This document shows positions 33,713-44,322 of a stretch of DNA of 64,000 bases, piece after piece. The DNA comes from Pollenia angustigena (taxonomy: Eukaryota > Arthropoda > Insecta > Diptera > Polleniidae), in NCBI GenBank assembly GCA_930367215.1, contig OV884059.1, forward strand, positions 99,064,993-99,128,992, given 5' to 3'. The notes under the pieces were generated by a model. It was not told where the DNA came from and made no database searches. It worked only from the letters and a program-made list of their open reading frames with translations. The translations under genes and the position numbers were made by a program. Within the stretch, counting starts at the first letter, position 1, and the number at the start of each line of letters is the position of its first letter.

Positions 33713-35232
33713 TAGGAAGATCGATTATTCGACTTTTTTCAAAACCGTTTTTCGAATATTCCAAATAGTTGCTATTTCACAAAAACCGGTTAAGTATATT
33801 AAGAATAACCGGTTCACCGGTTTTTATTCGAATACATAAAAATACAAAAATCAAATTAGGTTTTGTAATAAAAAGTTAGTTTGAATAAAAACAAAACAAT
33901 TTACGAAATAAAGGAACCAAAAAAATAATTACATAGATATGACTTAAGGTATGTTCAGGCCTTAAAAATATTTGACGATAAAATCTAAAAAAGCGTGACC
34001 ACTAAATTTATCAAACTTAACCTTTATTTTTAACAATTTATATATATTAACTAAGCTTAATTGCTAAGATGATAATAGTATAATGTAATTGAGAAACTGT
34101 TAAATTCTGTTTGCTCTAGCCAAATGTTTTGCAAAAGCAAACAATTTTTTAAGGAAACCAGTGGTTACGTGTAGGACGTCAAATTTTTAATAGGTGTGAA
34201 CATAGTTTTATAATTTTTGAAAAACTTTGGTTTTAAAAAATTATGGGAATTTAATAAATTTATTATTTGAGATATTCTCAAAAATTTATTTTAAATATGT
34301 TTTGTGTGGTGTTTATAGAACACAAGCGCCTTACTCGTCCGTTCAACTTACATTTAAAACAAAAACAAAATTTCGAAATTTGTTTTTATTTTAAATGTAA
34401 GTTGAACGGACGAGTAAGGCATTCGTGTTCTATAAACTACACATTAATTTGTTGGTGTTTAGGCATGTCTTTATGAATCAGTAGACTTCAAGCATATTTT
34501 TTAAAAGTTGCAAACAAAACCTCTTAGCCAGGATTATATATTTCAAATTATTTTGTTGCTGCATTATATACGAATAGTAATATGAACATGCTTTTTGTAT
34601 TAAATATCTGTCAATTCGTCGATCACAATTAAAAACCTTCCATGAAATTGTTTGATTCCTTAATTTTTGTTTAATAAATAAAACTGATGAATTTTCACAT
34701 ATCGCTGATTCCGCCGGTATGTTGTAGTTTTAAGCATTAAGATATGCTTGAACTACTAAAGAGTTTTTCATTAATTTTTGGCTGCATATTTTAGCAAAGT
34801 ATTATTTGCAGTCTCTTAAGAACTGCTTGGAACAGAGTCAAGTTTTGCTTGGCGTATATTTATGTCAAGCTTGTGGACTATTTAAAGGTGATAAATTAAA
34901 GGTGATAAGTCGTGATTTTGAAGAACCTTTGCAACTTATAGTTTTAGGGCCTTTTCAGCACCACAATATCAAATATAATATTTAGAACACTGTCCAATTG
35001 TTAATTACTTTTTAATCTGAAATTTTTTTTGGAGAATTTTGAGAACACATGCATATGTATATAAGCGATTTGTATTTACATTGCTCATAATGTTTTTTGA
35101 CTTTTGTTACATTTTACCAAAATAACCGGTTTATTTGGTATTCGAAAAATGGAAATTTTGAAAATATTCGAATTGGACAAAAATAAAATAATCGGTTAAA
35201 ACCGGTCGAATACTATCCGTTCGATCTCCCTA
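33713..35232. mobile_element. hAT-like element nested in another hAT-like element
   Basis: The left end TAGGAAGATCGATTATTCGAC and right end GTTCGATCTCCCTA are inverted. Flanks GTATTAAG (33705-33712) and GTATTAAC (35233-35240) agree at 7 of 8 bases and lie within the CGGTAT-rich DNA of the outer element. Subterminal motifs are AACCGGT and TATTCGAA. A near-perfect hairpin (34314-34434) lies in it. No coding capacity. Confidence 0.8.
34314..34434. mobile_element. Near-perfect 121-bp hairpin
   Basis: The left arm TATAGAACACAAGCGCCTTA, then CTCGTCCGTTCAACTTACAT, is complementary to the right arm (ATGTAAGTTGAACGGACGAG, then TAAGGCATTCGTGTTCTATA). It has about 55-bp arms with three or four mismatches and a short TTCGAA centre. 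The flanks continue to pair weakly (TGTGTGGTGTT against AACTACACA). The inner part (TTAAAACAAAAACAAAATTTCGAA) resembles the centre of the MITE at 40819-40932. Confidence 0.9.
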
Positions 35233-35319
35233 GTATTAACCTATTTTGTATTTCGGTATTGTTATCGGTATTTAAATTATATCGGTATCCAAACAAAAAA
35301 CAAAGCTTAAAAAAATACA

Positions 35320-36095
35320 CGTTTAAAAATATTGTTATTCGTGCTTAATTCCCAATTTTTATTCTTGATAAAAACACTGAAATTTATTGTTAATGGGATA
35401 ATCTATTCCTATGCGCATTTCACTGGTTGCTTAGGCCAGATTGTCAGGAAACTTCATCCAAAAAGATTTTAGAAAAACTAAAGATATTAAACCAAATAAA
35501 ACATGTATTTATAGAACTGTACGGCAAATTTCAACTTTTTCCCTCACCCTTGATCAAACTGATCAGATTCTGAATCTGAAATGGCCTAAGCAATCAGTGA
35601 AATGCGCCTAGGAATAGCTTATCCCATTAGCAATAGCTTTCAGTGTCTTTAGCAAGAATAAACATTGTGAATTAAGCACGAATAACAAAATCTTTTAAAT
35701 AAAAATTTTGTATTCCCAAAAATTACTTTGATAATAAACTGGCAAGTGCACGGCCTAAAAAACTTAAACTGGCAACATGCTACTGCAAGTTGTTTTTGTT
35801 TTCAATTTGTTTTCTCTTAACCTACTTACAACTACAATTAATGTTGGAAGAATTGAAATCAATTGTAGTGGGGAATGTAAGAAGAGATAAACTCACTGTT
35901 TATTGTTGATATTTTTGTTTAAACTTTGATATTGTTACAAGTAGAACTGTTGCTTATAATTCTTATGCGCTTAACAGTTTTATTTGGCTTAGTATCTTAA
36001 GTTTTTCCAAAAACCTTTATGGATTAAGTTTCCTGACGATCTGGCCTAAGCAACCAGTCAAATCCGCATAGAAATAGCGCGTTTTAACGCGCAAT
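35320..36095. repeat. Complex palindromic repeat (four GCGCATTTCACTGGTTGC blocks)
   Basis: TATGCGCATTTCACTGGTTGC, then TTAGGCCAG, near 35410-35440 appears inverted near 35580-35615 (CCTAAGCAATCAGTGAAATGC) and again inverted near 36040-36075 (GGCCTAAGCAACCAGTCAAAT). Outer arms GTTATTCGTGCTTAATTC (35334) and GAATTAAGCACGAATAAC (35669-35686) are perfect inverted repeats. A shorter relative is at 15440-15665. It looks like nested or rearranged copies of one foldback family. Confidence 0.65.
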
Positions 36096-36284
36096 TCAAT
36101 TTTTAATGTGAATCCACCTGCCTTTCACTTGCAGAAGTTTCGATTACACCCACACCCGTTGATCGAGATGCCAGATTTTTTGCTTAAATACTTCTTACTG
36201 TTCTCAGATAAGCAAAATCGGTCTACGGGTTCAAAGATCACTATACATTTCTTAAATTTTAATATAATTTCATATATTGTTGTT

Positions 36285-36313
36285 CTATAATAATAATAAT
36301 AATAATAATAACA
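36285..36313. repeat. (ATA)n microsatellite
   Basis: About nine ATA units. Confidence 0.9.
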
Positions 36314-36792
36314 ATATATGAAGTGGATTTAAAAGCAATGCACCTAGGAAATCTTTATTTTCAGAAATTTTTTTTTTGTCTATCCTTTAAGTTAACAAAT
36401 ATTTTTTCTATTAGCACGAGTATTTAAACTTTGAATCTTTTTTAAAAGCTTTGAAAAATTTTCATTATTTTTCAATAACGTAACGGGTGTACTGGTATGC
36501 CACTGGTATTAAGGAAAATGTTAGACGTTTACTGGTACTGGTATCGGTATCAATACCGGTATTCAATTAAAACGGTATGCTAGCGGTATTGTTATCGGTA
36601 CCGGTTGCCAACCTTTTTTAAAACTTTTAAGTCGTTTTCAGTAAAATAATTTTTTTGAGTTATGACGATGTTGCAGCAAATGAGGAATGTATAAACTAAT
36701 ATTATATTAATATTTATCATTTAATAATTGATAAGCTTTTTGTATAGAAATCATTTTTTTATCTTTTATACTTTTTCCAATTTTAAAGCGGA

Positions 36793-37550
36793 CTAGCTGA
36801 CCAGACAGACGTTGTCCTGTCTAAATTATGAAAAATGTTTGCATTCGATTTTTAAAATCCGTTAAAAAGATACTAAAATTTTTAAGAAAAATTAGTCAAA
36901 TCGATGTAGTGGGCGTTAAAGTGGGCGGGGCTAAATGTTTCCTTTCCTTAAAAAACTAAGTTGGACCATGGCGATAATTTTAAAGAAAGAAATCGTCCAA
37001 ATCGGTCAAGCCGTTCTCAAGTTATGCTCTTAATAGAAAAGTGGGCGTAAAAGTGGGCGTGGTACATTTTCTTTCGATGAAAACGTAAAATGGATTAATA
37101 CGAACATTTAAAAGAAAAATAAGTCAAATCGATTGATCCGTTTTTTGATTTTTAGGTAAATCGAAAAAAGTGGGCGGTGCAAAATTTTCTTTCCGTAAAA
37201 TCCTAAGTTGGACCATGGCAATAATTTTTAAGAAAAAATCGTCCAAATCGGTCAAGCCGTTCGAAAGTTATGCGCTTAATGGGCGTAGAAGTAGGGGTGG
37301 TAAATTTTTCTTTCGATGAAAACTTAAAATGGATTAATACGAATATTTGAAAGAAAAATTTGTCAAATCGATGGAGCGGTTTTCTGATTTTAGATAATTT
37401 GAAAAAAGTGGGTGTAAAAGTGGGCGGGGCAAAATTTTCTTTTCGTATAAATCTAAGTTGGACCATGGCGATCATTTTAAAGAAAAAATCGTCCAAATTA
37501 TTTAGAAGTCATTGGTGGTGCAAAATGAAAATTGGATTTTGCCACGCCCC
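36793..37550 (-). mobile_element. Helitron-like repeat, copy 2 (3' section)
   Basis: On the minus strand this ends ...GTCTGGTCAGCTAGT, that is, with CTAGT. It contains five or so repeats of the AAGTTGGACCATGGC, GTCCAAATCGGTCAAGCC and AAAAGTGGGCG blocks, also found at 6708-7398. It is interrupted at 37551 by a 2.8-kb element, and the remainder resumes at 40381. Confidence 0.55.
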
Positions 37551-38012
37551 ACAGTGCTTTGTCCCCATATAACGAAGGGACATAAATAGAAGGAGTTGTC
37601 AGAAATTTTTGAAATTTGGTACACTAGCATAAAATAGCTTAGTTAAGAAAAATATGAATTTTTGGACAAATCGGTCCAAGGACACGCCTACGTCCCATGT
37701 GACCTGAAATGGAAAAATGTAATTTTAGCTTCAATAATGCCCACAAAACTACAAAAAATGGTGATGCTAATACACACACAATTAGCAACGTGTGTGCAAA
37801 TTTTCATTTAAATCTGAACAAGGACTCAAGGTCCTGCCATATATCCTTTTTCTTAAAAATGCTATAACATTTACAAGAACTGTCCAATCGTATTAAAATT
37901 TGTTAGATATATATGTATGCCAAATTTTGGTAGAATCCGATTATTAATGTGAAAAATACAAGAACATCATTTAATGAAAAATGAGTTAAAAACGCTTAGA
38001 ATGCTGTTGCAA

Positions 38013-38720
38013 AAATAACAAGTAGGAAAGTATAATCGGTCAAGCCCGACCATGTGATATCCTATAGCTAGTATTTAAAAACAAATTTCCTAGAGTGTAA
38101 TCAGATTTCCTAGAGTGTAATCTATTTGGGCAATCATGGACCCGCCAGAACAAAATTATGTTATGAGGTTAAGATTCGTTTAAAAGTTCTTTCTGCCGAA
38201 TATTATTTAGATATCTTCATCTACATATATGAGTTTTTTGGATGAGGGTTTATATGGAACCTATGGTTTGTTTTGGACCTACGTGGACAACATCTTGTCA
38301 TGACATAGTAGCTATCGTAAAAGTCATTGTCGCCAATTTGTATGTAAATACTAATATTTTTAAGGAAGCTGGCATTAAAAGCTATTTTCGGGAGAATGAT
38401 TTGTATGGGAGCTATGTTCAAAAATAGAAAGATTTCAATAAAATTTGATAAGCTGATTTTGATTGCAATAAAATTAGGTTGGCTTGGACCAAATTTAATC
38501 TTGCCGATGAAATAAAATGGTTTTTGTAAAATTATGGACCGATTCGTTCCATTTTCAATAGGCCTGGTGTTTGCACCAGTCAGAGCCTCATCAAATTGTC
38601 TCCGAATTTGCGATCTGTATGCACAAGGTAGCATGGACAGCCAGCCGGCCGGATGGACATTGTTAGATCGACTCAGAAAGTGATTCTGAGCCGATCTAAC
38701 GAATTATTTGGAATTACTTA
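38013..38720. repeat. AACAAGTAGGAAAGTATA dispersed repeat (mini-me-like)
   Basis: Begins AACAAGTAGGAAAGTATAAT, then CGGTCAAGCCCGACCATGTG, and ends with GGACAGCCAGCCGGCCGGATG and GACTCAGAAAGTGATTCTGAG. Matching blocks run in reverse in the copies at 41772-42165 and 47037-47760. A short exact repeat (TTTCCTAGAGTGTAATC) is doubled near 38087-38121. Open frames across it are by-products. Confidence 0.6.
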
Positions 38721-39184
38721 TTATTATATTCCTAATTTATTTTCTTCAAACTAATTTATTTATTATTTACATATGTTCATATTTTTTTATTACAATAAAT
38801 TATCTTCTTCCAAAAAAATATTGCCGCTCAACGAAACATTTGTTTCGTCATCTTTAACTGGTGTTCATCAAAATTTTCTCTCAGTATATATTTCTTAATT
38901 TCTTCAAAAAATATATTTTTTTTTAGTCTGTGGATTCCTTTTTGAAGACAACAACGGATCTAAGGAAAGTATTAAATGAGTCATTAAATCTTTATGAGTG
39001 TCTTTTCGTGACGTTTTTCTCGTATGGGACAGTCTTGTTTTTCTCACGATTTTGTAGTTGGCTTCCAATGCTTGGACAAGCACCCTGAAATTTATTTTAT
39101 TTATTAGTTACGTTTCATTATAATAACATAAAGCCACTTTAATACCTAATATTTCTTATTATGTTCCCAGTTTATTTTTTTTTA

Positions 39185-40020
39185 AATAATTCAATCTATG
39201 AAAATTTGAGCAAAAATCACGAAAATAGCATTTTTTTTAAATAATTTTTTTTTCAATTGTGGTAAAATTTTTTCAATTGTTTTTCTTGTAGTTATTAGAA
39301 AACAGTCTAAATATTCGAAATCAGAAAAAAACCCATAGACGATATTTTTCTTTTTTTTTAATATTCCATCAAAGTAAAGAAATTTTTAGAGCTTAAGTAA
39401 ATAATAAGCATTCCTCAAACCATTAAAAAATATGTATAGGAGAATAATTCACCAAAAAATTTTTTATAGTTGGTTAAGAATACAGTGAGCTGTTACAGAA
39501 AAAAATTTCAATCACGTAATTCAGAAAATAAATTTTTTACAATTATTTTCTTGAAACAATAAAAAACCAAGGGCATTATACATATTTTGAATTTTGTTGT
39601 TTTTTATTAAACGGTATTAGTTTGAATTTATTTCACAGTATTTGTAGTATATTGTCTTTTAAACTCCTGAAAACTATGAAAATTTGAGCAAAAATCATGA
39701 AAATAGCCATTTGGAAATTTTTTTTTCAAGTTGTGGTAAAATTTGTTCAATTGTTTTTCTTGCAGTTATTAGAAAACAGTCTAAATATTCGAAATCAGAA
39801 AAAAACCCATAGACGGTATTTTTCTTTTATTTTAATATTCCATCAAAGTTAAGAAATTTTTAGAGCTTAAGTAAGTAATAAGCGTTTTTCAAACCAATAA
39901 AAAAACACTCATGAGAAAATAATTCAATAAATTTTTTTTACAGTTAGTTCTAATGATAGTAAACTACTACAGAAAAAAATTCAATCTCGTGCTTTAAAAA
40001 ACAACAGTTTTACAACAGTT
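39185..40020. repeat. 474-bp tandem duplication
   Basis: AAAATTTGAGCAAAAATCA, GTTATTAGAAAACAGTCTAA, AAAAACCCATAGACG and ATTCCATCAAAGT...AGAAATTTTTAGAGCTTAAG occur in the same order near 39200-39400 and again near 39675-39870, offset by 474 bp. The copies are diverged by several percent plus indels. Confidence 0.85.
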
Positions 40021-40036
40021 TTCCTGAAGCATGTTA

Positions 40037-40198
40037 CACAGCGTTTACATTGGCCAGTACTGGCAAGACAGTAAGCATATACATATTAGTTGGCAAAACA
40101 ATGCAAAACAAAATAGCTGTAAAAGTGTTTATGTATTAGTGAAAAAGTTTGAATGACTTGCTACTGTCTTGCCAGTACTGGCAAATGTAAACGCTATG
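40037..40198. mobile_element. TA-flanked hairpin MITE (CACAGCGTTTACATTGGCCAG)
   Basis: A 162-bp element. The left end CACAGCGTTTACATTGGCCA, then GTACTGGCAAGACAGTA, is inverted at the right (TACTGTCTTGCCAGTACTGG, then CAAATGTAAACGCTATG). TA is on both sides (40035-40036, 40199-40200). Stem of about 40 bp. Confidence 0.88.
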
Positions 40199-40380
40199 TA
40201 AAACTCAAGTAGTTGTTTAGCCATTTTTACTATAAATTCTCAAACTTTGGCGCCCTCTAGCGCCGCCAAAAAGAATTAAATCTTAAAAATTCATTTGAAT
40301 TATTTTGTTATTTATCGATCTGTACATTTTTAAGTACAATATATGACTTGTTTTTTTTTGTCTAAGGTCCAAAGCACTGT

Positions 40381-40525
40381 ACGCCCCTCCGCCCGCAGAC
40401 CGAAAATCAAAAATCAGACTTCACAGTGTCACCCGCCGGAATATTCTGAAAATCCCCTGAACATTTCATCAAAATCGGCCCAGCCGTTTTGGAATCCTAT
40501 TTTATATATATAGATAGATAGATTA
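40381..40525 (-). mobile_element. Helitron-like repeat, copy 2 (5' section)
   Basis: Continues the copy that broke off at 37550. GACTTCACAGTGTCACCCGCC, CATCAAAATCGGCCCAGCCG and GTTTTGGAATCCTATTTTA match 7270-7345 of copy 1. The minus-strand start would be TCTATCTATCTATATATATA near 40525. Confidence 0.55.
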
Positions 40526-40698
40526 CTAATTAAAGCGACTTTTTGGCCTTAAAACATTTTTTAAAAATTTGGGTTTTAATAACAAAAATATTAACAAATA
40601 TATTTTTTTTATATTTTCTACTTTGATTTTTTTTAATAATTAGTTTAAGCATTTTTAGGAGTTTTTTAAACTGTTAGCTTTTTTTTGCTTAACTATGA

Positions 40699-40747
40699 TT
40701 ACCTTAACTCCACTCCACTCTCCACTCCACTCCACTCCACTCCACTC
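40699..40747. repeat. (TCCAC)n microsatellite
   Basis: About eight TCCAC/TCCACTC units. Confidence 0.9.
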
Positions 40748-40818
40748 TGGGAATTGTTAAAATACTCATAAAACCGTATCAAGTAAAATTTGGTTTACTT
40801 ACTGCTTGTTTAACGATA

Positions 40819-40932
40819 TCGAACGTCATCGTTCGCATAGAAAATTATATTAAAAACTTAAACAAACTTCGAAGAATGTTCGAATTTTGTTTTTGTTTTA
40901 AATGTAATTTTCTATGCGATCGATGACGTTCG
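40819..40932. mobile_element. Palindromic MITE (TCGAACGTCATCGTTCGCATAG)
   Basis: A 114-bp element with ends TCGAACGTCATCG...CGATGACGTTCGA and inner TCGCATAGAAAATTA against TAATTTTCTATGCGA. The core TTCGAATTTTGTTTTTGTTTT resembles that of the 34314-34434 hairpin, suggesting related families. Confidence 0.75.
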
Positions 40933-41029
40933 AAATCCATGAACAGGCTGTTAAGCTTCAAATGGCCAGAAGTAATACCATGCCATTTTGAAATAATCGG
41001 TACATAAGTTACCCTTATGTCGCATACTA

Positions 41030-41260
41030 TGCAGCCTTATGAAAACCACTTTAAAACTTAAGGGGTTTTAATACCAGAATTCACTCTTCAGAATTTTGTG
41101 ATGAATGGACCACAATTAAGTATGGGTCCAATATAAATTTCCCTCTCGAAAATAATTTAGTTTGGCTAAAACTGTTACGAATTATGACTAGAAATAAAAG
41201 CACAAAGCGCTTTGATTGTCAGTCAATAATTTAATATAGGTCTAAGCCACGACGAATTTT
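41030..41260. repeat. Dispersed repeat, inverse relative of 60090-60345
   Basis: AAAACCACTTTAAAACTTA, then ATGGACCACAATTAAG and GACTAGAAATAAAAGCA, correspond in reverse-complement order to blocks at 60090-60345 (GCTTTTATTTCTAGTC, GGACCAATCAT and TTTAAAGTGGTTTTCAG). Non-coding, ATGGACC-type repeat. Confidence 0.5.
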
Positions 41261-41466
41261 AATATTGACGTTCGTTTTTATTAAGATTTTTTAACAATTT
41301 GTAGATCCCATATCAAAGGTATCAAAGATTCGGCACATCCGAATATGGCACTCTTACTTTTTTTAACTGCTTTTAGTTTGTTTTGTTATTTTAGCGATTT
41401 ATTTATTTCGTTTTTTTTTTTAAATCTTAAACTTCACCGATATTTTTGTTTTTTTTTCAATTCTAA

Positions 41467-41725
41467 TCTTATATATAAATACGGGAACAATTTTTTTTAA
41501 GTATCTTATCGTCCACCGATTTTAATGAAACATATATCATTTTAAAGGTGTTTGTGTGTAGATATGCACAATATATTTTTTTTCGAAATTTTTTGCAATT
41601 AAAGTGTTTGAAAAGCGTTTTAATTTATCTTGCAGACATACCTGTACGTTTTTGTTGTATAACGCACAGGTTTTCTCGAAAGTAAGTGTCAAGTGGTCGA
41701 ATTTCGGCCACCGGGCGATCCTAGT
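41467..41725 (+). mobile_element. Short Helitron-like element (259 bp)
   Basis: Starts TCTTATATATAAATACGGGA, directly after A (41466), and ends CCACCGGGCGATCCTAGT, directly before T (41726). A|TC...CTAGT|T is the canonical Helitron insertion structure. Just before the terminus is a short GTCGAATTTCGGC hairpin (CGAA/TTCG stem). No Rep/helicase. The small size and AT-rich context leave room for coincidence. Confidence 0.5.
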
Positions 41726-41771
41726 TAAAATAATTATCTGTCTGAAATAATTTTTTTGAAATACTTGAAAT

Positions 41772-42165
41772 GTTTCTATACCTACATCACAATAGTGGAG
41801 AGGGCATTTTGCGTTTATGCTGTTATTTTTATATTTATTAAATGCCGTTGTTCCGATGTGGAGCATAGTTCCATTACACATAACTACCATTCGCATCTAT
41901 TAAGGTCTAAAATTCTTACTTCACTGCTGATATTTGTAACACCTTAAAAAATTGGTCCTAGACCCACCACTAGACTAAGAATCACTTTTTGAATCGATCT
42001 GACGATGTCCATCCAGCTGTCCGGATGGCTGGCTGTCCATGTATACTCTGTGCACAAAATACATGTCGATTTTAGAGATAATTTGAAGAAATTTGGTACG
42101 GTGGTTTTAATTGTCACAAGGACCAAGTCAACTGAAATCTGTTAAATTCGGTGCATTATTTCACA
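41772..42165. repeat. mini-me-like repeat with CACCACAATAGTGGAGAGGG head
   Basis: CACAATAGTGGAGAGGGC, then TTGGTCCTAGACCCACC, GAATCACTTTTTGAATCGATC and GGATGGCTGGCTGTCCATG, match 47037-47235 in the same order. A stretch of about 130 bp (41800-41930) is extra relative to that copy. Confidence 0.6.
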
Positions 42166-43229
42166 TATCCCCGCACGCAGAGAAAAAACATGGTTGTGGT
42201 AAACACATTTTAAGAGCAATATATTATGATTGTTGTCACCATATTACAATTATTATTGAATAACTGATGAAAAATTATTTTACAAATGGCGCTATCAAAA
42301 TATTTAAAAGTAAAGATATTTTGGTTGCATCTTAAGCCTACTATGACTACACGTATAGAAAGTTATCATATTGTGGCTATTATTTATCATTAAATGGTTG
42401 TAAGTGATATAATATGTCTTGGAAGTTATAATTATTTAGTTGTTAGAAAAATAATTATTTTTCAGAGAACCATACTCAAATTTATTATTGCGATAAAAAT
42501 TGATATGTTTATTTAATATTGCTGATATTAAATACAAATAACAATTTTTTGTATAGGACAACAATATTATGTTTAAGGACTTAATAGTTATAACTTTTAT
42601 TTGATAAAAATTGCGAATAATAATAATGAATAAATTTATATATTATTTATTAAGAATAATTATTATTTCCAATTTTAATTTTTTAAAATTCATGATAACT
42701 ATTATGGGTTTCAAATAAAAGCATTTCTCAAACATAACTATTACTATTCGATAGATATATTATTAATTATTTTTAACAGTTATCAGTAAGAAATAAAATA
42801 ACAGTTATAACTAATTTAAATGTGTATGTTTATATGCACATGTATAATCTGCAAAAATAAAACAATTAATATCAAGAAAATATTCAAAATAATTATTATC
42901 GTAAATAACAATAAAAATCTTTAGTAATAGTTATCTGTAAGAGAAATAAATATTTATCGATCATAATAGTTATGAGCCAATGTAAAAAGATATTAATTGG
43001 ATGTAATAGTTATATTTAACAGATATTTATTTTCATCATACATAATAATTATGAGCAACTTGTTAGAATATTTCTTAAAAGTGGTCAATTTTTTGGTACT
43101 TGAAAAATGAGCATAATTATTATTTAGGGTCCTTGATTTTGTTACAATAAATATAAATTCAACCACGTGGAAAATTTTACGTGACGATTTGCATTTGAAA
43201 GACTATAAAATCCAACTCGTACAAGTTTT

Positions 43230-44322
43230 TTTTTTCTTTTTTTATTTTTTATTTAAGGTCTACGGAATAAATCCTTACAGACCAATTATAAAAAATTTTT
43301 ACATAATATACAAAATAATAATAAAAAAAAAGGATTTAGACATCCATTTAATTACACTGATTTAGGTGCATAATAATATAACGTTTAATGACATTAACAT
43401 TAACAGAAAAATCAATAAGAAAATAAAAATCATTATAATGTTTACACAATTTTCTTCGAGCATAATTAGTTTGTAAAACTTGTAAATATATTGGAATGTA
43501 GAAACGAGTTGATCGATGAGGTACATTAAAATTTATGTTGCTGAGTAGGAAGTCAGAAAAGACTGCACCATTTATTAGGTTGAATAGAAATGAAACGCTA
43601 AGCATAGTACTTCTGCTCTCCAACGTTGGTAATTTCAAAAATGCAAGCCTTGTAGTATAAGGAGGAATAATGACGTTAGGATTCCATGTTGAATTACCCA
43701 AGCAAAAAAGAAGGAATTGTTTTTGGACTGATTCAATAATGTTTTTCAGATAATCCGCACTCGGATCCCAAATAACAGATCCATATTCCAAGATTGGTCT
43801 GACTAAATATGTATATAACCGCTTAGTAATGATTGGTTCAGTAAACTCCTTAGCCCATCGTTTTATAAAAGCTAACATACCTCGAGCTTTGTTAACCATC
43901 ATATATATGTGTTTCTTGAGATTTAATTTAGGATCTAAAAGTATTCCAAGATCTGAGAATTCCTTAACCAGTTCAAGTTGATGTCCACAATGTAAACGCA
44001 TATGTTTACATTTGTTTAAATTGAGTTCCATTAAATTAAGCACGCACCATTGAAATAGTTCATCCAAATCATGTTGCAGCAAATTTTTGTCAATGTTATT
44101 GTCATAACTATGAAATATCTTCACATCATCAGCATACATTTAGACGTTTCAATATTTAATTACGCACGGCAAGTCATTGATGAATAAGGAAAATAAAATT
44201 GGACCAATATGGCTTCCTTGGGGCACTCCAGAACTTACGATAATGTTTTTTGATGTAGTATTATTAAAAACAACATTTTGTTTTCGGTTTGTTAGATTAA
44301 TTAAAGCCGAATATCCTACCAA
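43230..44322 (-). pseudogene. Non-LTR retrotransposon 3' half (RT and C-terminus)
   Basis: On the minus strand about 44320-44150 reads VPQGSHIGPILFSLFINDLP, an RT motif-B block. A shift or stop near 44140 is followed by a long 263-codon frame (43348-44139) beginning MYADDVKIFHSYD, with the YADD catalytic motif, then LDELFQWCVLNLMELNLNKC, LGILLDPKLNLKKHI and RLYTYLVRPILEYGSVIWDP. Only the 3' half is present, so the copy is 5'-truncated as is usual for LINEs. The 3' tail is AT-rich to about 43230. It differs clearly in sequence from the LINE at 380-6291. Jockey-like in layout. Confidence 0.9.

Larger units (their letters stand above)
33650..36616. mobile_element. hAT-like element with 8-bp target duplication, CGGTAT-rich
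   Basis: The left end CAAGGATGGCAACCG and right end CGGTTGCCAACCTTT are inverted; the right terminal G appears changed to T. TTTAAAAC flanks both ends (33642-33649, 36617-36624). Both subterminal zones are packed with GGTATTGGTATCGGTAT-type motifs. It carries a second hAT-like element (33713-35232) and a complex palindromic repeat (35320-36095). No transposase. Confidence 0.85.
37551..40380. mobile_element. 2.83-kb inverted-repeat element with 7-bp target duplication
   Basis: Termini ACAGTGCTTTG and CAAAGCACTGT are perfect 11-bp inverted repeats. ACGCCCC flanks both sides (37544-37550, 40381-40387). The uninterrupted sister repeat has this site once (CCACGCCCCTCCGCCC near 7239), which fixes the duplication at exactly 7 bp. 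It contains a mini-me-type repeat (38013-38720), a 474-bp tandem duplication and a MITE (40037-40198). No transposase was seen. The layout (ACAG...CTGT plus 7 bp) matches the unrelated 1149-4828 element. Confidence 0.88.

Noticed and set aside
35326..35694. AAAATATT/AAAATCTT as an 8-bp target duplication of the GTTATTCGTGCTTAATTC palindrome
   Set aside because: The relative at 15440-15665 shows that the right flank belongs to the repeat itself, so these bases are not target DNA.
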